IMG/VR virus record: IMGVR_UViG_3300031643_000636
Location: 1 to 24,344 of that record
DNA from: a virus
Length of the DNA: 24,344 nt
Direction: 5' to 3' (one strand)
Numbering within the stretch: the stretch's first letter is position 1; every line of letters starts with the position of its first letter. The position numbers were made by a program, and so were the translations under genes. Below, one piece after another: positions 19,914-24,344 of the stretch. The notes under the pieces were generated by a model that saw nothing but the letters and a program-made list of their open reading frames with translations, had not been told where the DNA came from and searched no databases.

Positions 19914-20130
19914 TTGGAGTCTCCTTTCTCGCTCTGCGGTTCAGCTCATGCATCACCGCTACGAATTGGTTGAGCAGCTCACGGAAGTCTCGTGTTCCGA
20001 TGGCCCGCACAACCTCGTCAGAAATTACAATGAGAGCGCTCGATAAGTCGCGCTCTGTGCTCTCACGCAGAGCGGCCTTGAAGCGAGTGAGTGTCTTGTG
20101 ACCCTTATACCGTGGGTCGATGTTGCTCAT
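19903..20130 (-). CDS. Hypothetical protein with two plausible starts
   Basis: 75 residues from the ATG at 20130 (GAAGGAGGCACACG before it), or 90 from an in-frame ATG at 20175 (GGAAGGAGGACCGAC before it). Both sites are close to ideal. The downstream start gives a cleaner protein because the extra N terminus translates the second ribosome site (TRRRHT). The protein is a basic helical bundle (RFKAALRESTERDLSSALIV, then RELLNQFVAVMHELNRRARK). No family recognised. Confidence 0.68.
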   Translation of the reverse strand: MSNIDPRYKGHKTLTRFKAALRESTERDLSSALIVISDEVVRAIGTRDFRELLNQFVAVMHELNRRARKETPNDS

Positions 20131-20210
20131 CGTGTGCCTCCTTCGAGTTAGAATGTCCATCCGTGGCTGGCTCATGTCGGTCCTCCTTCCTATGTGCCTT
20201 CGCAGAGTGA

Positions 20211-20339
20211 TCAAGGGTCAGCTTCTGCCTCCTGTATGCCCAGGACAAGGTTCTGGAGTGTGAGACCTTTCGGGATGCTGAATTCTGTCCGATAAATTCT
20301 GAAGCTGTCGGCTATTCGCAAGGCTTCTTTGATCGTCAT
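20211..20339 (-). CDS. 42-residue hypothetical protein
   Basis: Found by reading the gap. The ATG at 20339 has AAGGAGGAACACAAA before it. The peptide MTIKEALRIADSFRIYRTEF continues through a PKGLTLQNLVLGI helix to an acidic end. Its first residues (MT-x-KEA) resemble those of 19593-19913. Likely real because of the strong ribosome site. Function unknown. Confidence 0.65.
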   Translation of the reverse strand: MTIKEALRIADSFRIYRTEFSIPKGLTLQNLVLGIQEAEADP

Positions 20340-20437
20340 TTTGTGTTCCTCCTTCCGGGGCGAGATTGAAAGTCAATCTCATCCTTGTTTGTTTGAAATT
20401 TTGTAATTTTGAAATACCGGGGTCGATACACACTCAC
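20336..20437 (-). CDS. Possible 33-residue leader peptide
   Basis: A GTG at 20437 follows GGAAAGGTGATCTT, and the frame ends in a TGA that overlaps the next ATG (ATGA). The peptide is very basic (YRPRYFKITKFQTNK, then RPGRRNTK). It reads through the inverted-repeat arm at 20361-20395. The overlap fits coupled translation, but the length is short, and the coding claim is weak. Confidence 0.35.
   Translation of the reverse strand: MSVYRPRYFKITKFQTNKDEIDFQSRPGRRNTK
20361..20395. repeat. Inverted repeat, left arm
   Basis: Pairs with 20580-20614: a perfect 16-base core (CAAACAAACAAGGATG on the minus strand here) and a perfect 9-base block (TCAATCTCG) flank 10 diverged bases; similarity seems to continue about 11 bases beyond the core with three mismatches. 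Confidence 0.85.
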
Positions 20438-20605
20438 AAGATCACCTTTCCTTTTTCCTTTTCTTTCCTACACAAATCTCTCCTATATATGCATTTAAAT
20501 ATGATTACATGATAAAGTACATGAAGCAGAGCTTGTATCGCGCGAGAGTCGGGTGCTTATGTAGATAATTTCAAAGTTGCAAACAAACAAGGATGCGAAC
20601 CGTTC
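20438..20605. other. AT-rich non-coding region inside the inverted repeat
   Basis: No convincing gene. On the minus strand it contains an AT-rich stretch (ATATTTAAATGCATATATAG), a doubled TACATGA motif 12 bases apart (plus strand, near 20505), and a purine-rich run before 20437. No consensus promoter is clear. It is the longest AT-rich non-coding stretch seen, so an origin or a promoter for a phage-coded sigma factor is possible. Confidence 0.5.
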
Positions 20606-20614
20606 TCAATCTCG
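20580..20614. repeat. Inverted repeat, right arm
   Basis: Plus-strand CAAACAAACAAGGATG at 20580-20595 and TCAATCTCG at 20606-20614 mirror the left arm. The stop codon of the 46-residue gene lies within this arm. Confidence 0.85.
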
Positions 20615-20746
20615 TAGGTCAAATTCGACCTCCGCGGCGGTCAGTTCATATATGTCCCACCATGCGAGACCGCAATTCGAGCATGACATTTTCTGGTTTA
20701 TCTGGCCCCTCTCAAATTCAAGTTCGTCGCCTTCGATGTCGCTCAT
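20606..20746 (-). CDS. 46-residue CxxC microprotein
   Basis: Found by reading the gap. The ATG at 20746 overlaps the upstream stop (ATGA) and follows GAGGAGGATCGA. An acidic start (MSDIEGDELEFERG) leads to MSCSNCGLAWWDIYEL, a single CxxC knuckle that I recall from short phage proteins. One pair would bind zinc only as a dimer. The stop lies inside the right arm of the inverted repeat. Confidence 0.68.
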   Translation of the reverse strand: MSDIEGDELEFERGQINQKMSCSNCGLAWWDIYELTAAEVEFDLRD

Positions 20747-20979
20747 TCGATCCTCCTCGGGTCTGCTGCTATTTGAGTGTCAAGGTCGCCCATGCACACT
20801 GTGGTCCAGTTCTCTGTGTCTTCGGGCGTGGAAATTTGAACTGAAAACAAGCCGCCGCCGTTGCAGGTCAGCCGTACCAGCCCTGACGGGCATCCCATTG
20901 TCGCCGTCACTTCTTGTGACAGGGGCACGGACACAAGCTCCGTCCGGCGGCCCATTGTGTCTAATTTTGCTACGAGCAT
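20743..20979 (-). CDS. Hypothetical protein
   Basis: 78 residues from the ATG at 20979, preceded by GAGGAGGACACATA and overlapping the upstream stop as TAATG. It looks beta-rich (KLDTMGRRTELVSVPL, LVRLTCNGGGLFSVQIST, NWTTVCMGDLDTQI). No family recognised; tightly coupled to both neighbours. Confidence 0.7.
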   Translation of the reverse strand: MLVAKLDTMGRRTELVSVPLSQEVTATMGCPSGLVRLTCNGGGLFSVQISTPEDTENWTTVCMGDLDTQIAADPRRIE

Positions 20980-21512
20980 TATGTGTCCTCCTCGGTCGGC
21001 TCCCTGTATGTCGCCGCCACTTCCCATAAATTCATGAGACGGGAATTGGGGTTAGGATTTTCTGATTCTTCCCGGCTCGACCTGTTGCGTCGAAGCACAA
21101 AGCGCTCGGGATTAGCGATTCCACCCAAGAACACACTGGGGCGGTTCTCGACGAAGACTCCAGGGCTGGTAAGCTGAAGCTTTCCGCTGGTGCAGTGGAG
21201 GATTAAGGCCATCTGATACGGGTTCTTTGGCTCGGGAGAACCGTATAAGGCCTGTATGTTCTCTGAGTTCTCATATTCGTATAGCAAGCTGTTCCGATTT
21301 GCCCGTCCTCGAAGCGACCACAATGACTCGTCACCGCTCACCCAGCGGCTAACCAGTCTCAGAATTGTCAATCTCATGTCCTCTACTCTATCAGATTGCA
21401 TGAAGTGGTAAGGGTGTATGGAGCCCAAGAGAACCTGGCGAATCATAAGTAGCTCTTGTGGGTTTAGCTTGGCATGCTTAAATAGCTTTATTATATCCGG
21501 AGCAGTGAACAT
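20979..21512 (-). CDS. Hypothetical protein
   Basis: 177 residues; AAAGGAGGATAAAATA precedes the ATG, which overlaps the upstream stop as TAATG. The first 60 residues are helical, with a possible HTH in LNPQELLMIRQVLLG; the second half has strand-like blocks (MALILHCTSGKLQLTSPGV, VFLGGI) and a polar Ser/Arg/Asn-rich linker near 145-155. No family recognised. Its place right after the amidoligase operon makes it part of that transcript. Confidence 0.7.
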   Translation of the reverse strand: MFTAPDIIKLFKHAKLNPQELLMIRQVLLGSIHPYHFMQSDRVEDMRLTILRLVSRWVSGDESLWSLRGRANRNSLLYEYENSENIQALYGSPEPKNPYQMALILHCTSGKLQLTSPGVFVENRPSVFLGGIANPERFVLRRNRSSREESENPNPNSRLMNLWEVAATYREPTEEDT

Positions 21513-21700
21513 TATTTTATCCTCCTTTTGTTGGGCCTCTTTCCGCTACGGTTTTGACGGCGGGACTCTTTTTGGAGTCTGCGAAGTCGCTTTGACTTCT
21601 TTGTACCTTGCCCGGAGAACCTCTTCCTTGGTTCCTTTTTGGCCGCGCTTGGTTTGCAAGAGAAGAGGGACTTTATCAGATTGAAAAGCCATCGAAACAT
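21512..21700 (-). CDS. Small very basic protein
   Basis: 62 residues; GGGAGCTACATC precedes the ATG. An amphipathic start (MFRWLFNLIKSLFSCK) could sit on a membrane; the remainder is almost all Lys, Arg, Ser and Gln (KKSKRLRRLQKESRRQNRSG). It overlaps the amidotransferase gene by 25 bases. It could bind nucleic acid, or be a substrate of the amide-forming enzymes next door; the latter is only a positional guess. Confidence 0.65.
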   Translation of the reverse strand: MFRWLFNLIKSLFSCKPSAAKKEPRKRFSGQGTKKSKRLRRLQKESRRQNRSGKRPNKRRIK

Positions 21701-22830
21701 GATGTAGCTCCCTTGATTAGTGTGGCACCACTACCCGCCAAGAATACTTCGGTGGTTTTCCAATACCCCTTCATGGCGCACTGGTGCTTCACGGATGCGA
21801 CAGTCTCAGCACAGGCTATACACACTCCTCCGCGAGAGGGCTTCGGAGCTGTCTGACCTGACTTGTATATCTTTGCCACTGCGTCGTTGAGCTTGGCAAA
21901 GGCATAATACATAACCGTTGCTCCCGCTCTGTAGGGCAATTCCTTGCCGGGCTTCGGAGTTGAGGTGGTGATTGTATAATACACTGTTTTCTCTGTGGCC
22001 CTGCCTTTAGTATACGAGTAGGACTCATAGTCTTCGTCCGCGTAATCATCGTAATAGTGCCCTGCCCATCGTGTGCTCGAATATTGAGAACGCGGAAGAT
22101 CAAGCTTTGACTGGGTCCATTCGAGAGTCTTCGGATTCAGAGAGACCAGAGTATCAGTCGGTGCTTCCCACAGAGACCACTTTCCCTTTGGGAGCATCTG
22201 TGTTATCCCCTTCAAGTGAGTCAGTATCGACCCGTAGATAAACAGGCCCTGCTCTCTGTTGGATCCCTGATATAGAGACGATACACTGTCCGACAGTATG
22301 TGGATGTTCGGATGTCGTATGGACGAGAAAGCCATTGCTATTGAGCCATTGCAGAGTTTCAGCATCTCGCTAAAGGGTTTCACCTCCAAACCCGTATGTG
22401 TCATCGCTTTGTCCGCTATCCGAAACAGTATTTCACTATCCACTGCATATTCCTGCGGAAGGTCCGAGGTCCTGAACAGCTGGTCTGAATTGTAGATCAT
22501 TCCATTGTGAGTCCCGACGACAGACCCGGCTACTATTGGGTGATTGTTTCCGTTGGAAGCTGCATTGCCCTGAGTGGATAGCCTTGTGTGGCCCATCAAG
22601 TAATACAGGTTCCTTGTAGAGAGCAACTCATTATAAGACTTTAGCTCTATCAGCTCGGAAGCTGGGATATTCGTCTTTACCAGTTTCCAGGTATGCTTGT
22701 CTGGCTTGTTGTAGAAAGCGGCAACTCCAGAGGCGTCTGTACCCCGGCATTGGGCCAGTGTTAACAAAGCTGTGAAGGCCCTTTTAGAATCTGCATTTAT
22801 GTTTCCGACCATTCCTACTAATCCGCACAT
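21676..22830 (-). CDS. Class II glutamine amidotransferase
   Basis: 384 residues from the ATG at 22830 (AGAAAGGACTTGTC before it); this start puts the catalytic cysteine at position 2, as the family needs after Met removal. Ntn-hydrolase motifs are complete: MCGLVG, QCRGTDASG (Arg29), MGHTRLST (His81-Arg83), GTHNGMIYN (Asn109, Gly110) and VDSEILF (Asp131). It frees ammonia from glutamine. The C-terminal 120 residues have a Tyr/Asp-rich low-complexity region and a CIAC plus HQC set that may bind zinc. No synthetase domain is attached, so the ammonia must serve a partner, most likely the adjoining amidoligase, whose gene overlaps by 13 bases. Confidence 0.9.
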   Translation of the reverse strand: MCGLVGMVGNINADSKRAFTALLTLAQCRGTDASGVAAFYNKPDKHTWKLVKTNIPASELIELKSYNELLSTRNLYYLMGHTRLSTQGNAASNGNNHPIVAGSVVGTHNGMIYNSDQLFRTSDLPQEYAVDSEILFRIADKAMTHTGLEVKPFSEMLKLCNGSIAMAFSSIRHPNIHILSDSVSSLYQGSNREQGLFIYGSILTHLKGITQMLPKGKWSLWEAPTDTLVSLNPKTLEWTQSKLDLPRSQYSSTRWAGHYYDDYADEDYESYSYTKGRATEKTVYYTITTSTPKPGKELPYRAGATVMYYAFAKLNDAVAKIYKSGQTAPKPSRGGVCIACAETVASVKHQCAMKGYWKTTEVFLAGSGATLIKGATSCFDGFSI

Positions 22831-23702
22831 GACAAGTCCTTTCTGTGTTTGAGCAAACCATTGCACAGGTGAAGGCGGCAGTTCTCGAATTCGGCGCCTT
22901 TGATTCCGAGATTATAGATGAATCGCCTGAGTCTCTTCAGTGCCTGTTCTCTACTTACCGTTCTGAGTGGATCGCCGTTCCCTATTCCGTCTCCTTCGGC
23001 AGCTTTCTTCACCATATGGAGGGCAAGTACAACATAAGACCGGATTTTCCCGGCGTGTAGTGTACCATTGAAGAATCTGAACTCAACTGTGCCTCTGTAC
23101 CAGTGCGAGTGCAGATTTAGGCTGTAATACCGACTGCCGTCATACTGGCTTGACCCAGCGTGCGGGTCACCGTACCACATGGACTTCATGCCATCCGATC
23201 CGAAATTTGAGAGTGACTTCCTATGATACCTGATTGTCTGTACAAGGCCATGTCTAACTGGCTTACAATAAGCCTCTCTTCTTGAGCTAAGCACTTCAAG
23301 TGCCTGATACAGCTCGTTCTGGTGCCGATGCATCAGATTCACAAGGCGAGCGAGAGCTCTATCACTCAGGTAGGAACTCTCGACATGAACGTGGACTCCG
23401 CAGGTCTCGTTTACATATGCACCAGCGGCTTTTAGGGCTCTCACGGCTTCTTGCAGAAATCCGATGTCCTTGTAGTAGAGAGGTGGAGTTACCATCTCAC
23501 CAACGTTGTCCGATCCGCACTCTCCATCGTTGTCGCTGAGAGACCCGTCGTCTCTGAAGTCCCAATCGCCTCCTCGGGGATCAATGATATTCGAGTTGTC
23601 ACGCGTCCAGTTCAGGTGTTCAGCAACGACACAACATCCTTCTTCGGTGCCCATACCAACATACTCAACTTCGACACCGAATCGCATTTGTTTATAGTCC
23701 AC
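22818..23702 (-). CDS. Amidoligase (COOH-NH2 ligase, glutamine-synthetase-like fold)
   Basis: 294 residues with a GTG start, since AAAGGAG lies 8 bases before it and the next ATG is too far. Family motifs in order: RFGVEVEY (Glu11, Glu13), GDWDFRDDGSL (Asp52), GEMVTPPL (Glu69), TCGVHVHVE (His104, His106), YYSLNLHSHW and GTVEFRFFNGTLHAGK (Glu207, Arg209, Lys219). This matches the Amidoligase_2 family, predicted to use ATP to join a carboxylate to an amine, making peptide-like side links or amides. Glu and His would hold metals and ATP. Overlaps the amidotransferase gene, its probable ammonia source. Substrate unknown. Confidence 0.88.
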   Translation of the reverse strand: MDYKQMRFGVEVEYVGMGTEEGCCVVAEHLNWTRDNSNIIDPRGGDWDFRDDGSLSDNDGECGSDNVGEMVTPPLYYKDIGFLQEAVRALKAAGAYVNETCGVHVHVESSYLSDRALARLVNLMHRHQNELYQALEVLSSRREAYCKPVRHGLVQTIRYHRKSLSNFGSDGMKSMWYGDPHAGSSQYDGSRYYSLNLHSHWYRGTVEFRFFNGTLHAGKIRSYVVLALHMVKKAAEGDGIGNGDPLRTVSREQALKRLRRFIYNLGIKGAEFENCRLHLCNGLLKHRKDLSCAD

Positions 23703-23889
23703 TTTTTCTACTCCTTTCTTTTGCCCACTGTTGAGTTTTGTGTACGATTAGCCACATCTGTCTTACATACTCCTCCTCTGTTTTAGTGAACTTGCTGTCC
23801 TCCGATTCGAGAGCCTCTCTCAGGAGAAGCTGAGCGCTGTCCAGCCTTCGGAGCGCCATGCCTATGGTTATGATCGCGGATCTCTCCAT
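23692..23889 (-). CDS. Small helical protein
   Basis: 65 residues; GGGAGGATTCGG precedes the ATG. It is nearly all helix (ALRRLDSAQLLLREALESED, then EEEYVRQMWLIVHKTQQWAKERSRK), probably a two-helix hairpin. It overlaps the amidoligase by 11 bases and its upstream gene by 22. No family recognised; an adaptor or enzyme partner is possible. Confidence 0.7.
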   Translation of the reverse strand: MERSAIITIGMALRRLDSAQLLLREALESEDSKFTKTEEEYVRQMWLIVHKTQQWAKERSRKSGL

Positions 23890-24344
23890 CCGAATCCTCC
23901 CGCCCCGGTGCTCACAGACTCTGTGACATACAGGAAATCTGGATCTACGCTCCTGAGTCGCCTCGGCTCCGCAGGCTTTGCCTTTCGCACCCTGAAGCGT
24001 GTTTTGTACCTGGCTCTGAACTTGTTCACTGATTCTACTATGGCTACTTGGTATCGCCAGTCATAGATCAGAGTTGGAGTGCTGCCTGACTGTCCAAAGT
24101 TCAGGTACTGGGCCTCGACGACGCCCGCTGGCCCGCCTTTCATATCCGAGATATTATCTATCCCTAAGAGTCCCGCCAACACACACATGGGATGCCACCC
24201 ATTTCGAAAGTTAGAGGAGCGGGCTTCTATTGGGAAAAACCGGGTGTCGATCACTCCATTCACGAAATCCCTTAGCAGCTTCCAGTTATAATCATGGCGG
24301 GGACCAGACAGATCCAAATTTCTGAGCTGGCTTGCTGTTACCAT
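23868..24344 (-). CDS. Hypothetical protein at the window edge
   Basis: 158 residues from an ATG that is the last base triplet of the window; its ribosome site is not visible, so the true start may be further out. The N-terminal half has aromatic-rich segments (HDYNWKLLRDFVNGVIDTRF, NGWHPMCVLAGLLGIDN); the second half is basic (KFRARYKTRFRVRKAKPAEPRR) and ends in a Gly-rich tail. I see no ATP-grasp or transferase motif. As first visible gene of the amidoligase operon it may act in the same pathway. Confidence 0.65.
   Translation of the reverse strand: MVTASQLRNLDLSGPRHDYNWKLLRDFVNGVIDTRFFPIEARSSNFRNGWHPMCVLAGLLGIDNISDMKGGPAGVVEAQYLNFGQSGSTPTLIYDWRYQVAIVESVNKFRARYKTRFRVRKAKPAEPRRLRSVDPDFLYVTESVSTGAGGFGWRDPRS

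Noticed and set aside
20593-20844. Plus-strand frame starting in the right inverted-repeat arm (MRTVLNLV), with a similar MRLTFNLA reading at the other arm
   Set aside because: The ATG has no spaced ribosome site, the frame runs antisense to two coupled minus-strand genes, and the likeness comes from the inverted repeat itself.
1-24344. The window as a complete circular genome
   Set aside because: Both ends fall on start codons, but the joined ends would give two divergent starts with no ribosome sites between them, and no structural genes are present.

Overview
The window reads as one half of a double-stranded DNA tailed-phage (or prophage) genome from an unidentified bacterial host. The reasons are small genes packed with 4-26 base overlaps, strong AGGAGG-type ribosome sites before nearly every start, a lysis cassette, a phage-type family A DNA polymerase, a recombination module and long runs of small unknown genes. 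No capsid, portal, terminase, tail, integrase or tRNA gene is visible. The host cannot be named from the sequence. Neither terminal gene has its ribosome site inside the window, and joining the two ends would not supply one, so the window looks cut from a longer molecule.

Layout. (a) Bases 1-2153, plus strand: a cupin-like protein, an XhlA-like holin candidate, a zinc amidase endolysin, a secreted protein and two small proteins, closed by a clear intrinsic terminator at 2178-2221. Everything else is on the minus strand and converges on this terminator. (b) Bases 2227-11129: metallophosphoesterase, small membrane protein, HAD phosphatase, dATP/dGTP-diphosphohydrolase-like protein, a DUF3987-type ATPase, an ECF-like sigma factor, a DNA polymerase with an N-terminal uracil-DNA-glycosylase-like domain, an orphan adenine/cytosine-N4 methyltransferase, a zinc-cluster protein and a membrane-anchored helix-turn-helix protein. 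This is the replication and nucleotide block. (c) Bases 11324-13814: a recombination module made of a DUF669-like protein, a Sak4-type RecA-like ATPase, a 44-residue membrane microprotein and a PD-(D/E)XK nuclease with an Fe-S cysteine set. (d) Bases 13798-14393: a membrane protein and a ribbon-helix-helix regulator behind a near-consensus sigma-70 promoter (14421-14449). (e) Bases 14539-20746: accessory small genes. They include tandem paralogues of the phage ABA-sandwich type, zinc-ribbon microproteins, a repeat-rich coiled-coil protein, and a set of GC-rich repeats that carry a recurring C-terminal tail. (f) Bases 20743-24344: an operon with an amidoligase (COOH-NH2 ligase) and a class II glutamine amidotransferase, flanked by small unknown genes.

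How it fits together. Blocks b and c would copy, proofread, methylate and recombine the phage DNA. The sigma factor could redirect host RNA polymerase. The amidoligase/amidotransferase pair predicts ATP-dependent amide-bond formation with ammonia from glutamine on an unknown substrate, and is the best candidate here for an undescribed biochemical system. The most unusual structural signals are the UDG-polymerase fusion, the repeat-borne C-terminal tail between 17.4 and 19.1 kb, and a 35-base imperfect inverted repeat bracketing an AT-rich non-coding stretch at 20.4-20.6 kb. Six genes shorter than 60 codons were found by reading the gaps (12703, 17463, 18169, 20211, 20336 and 20606).
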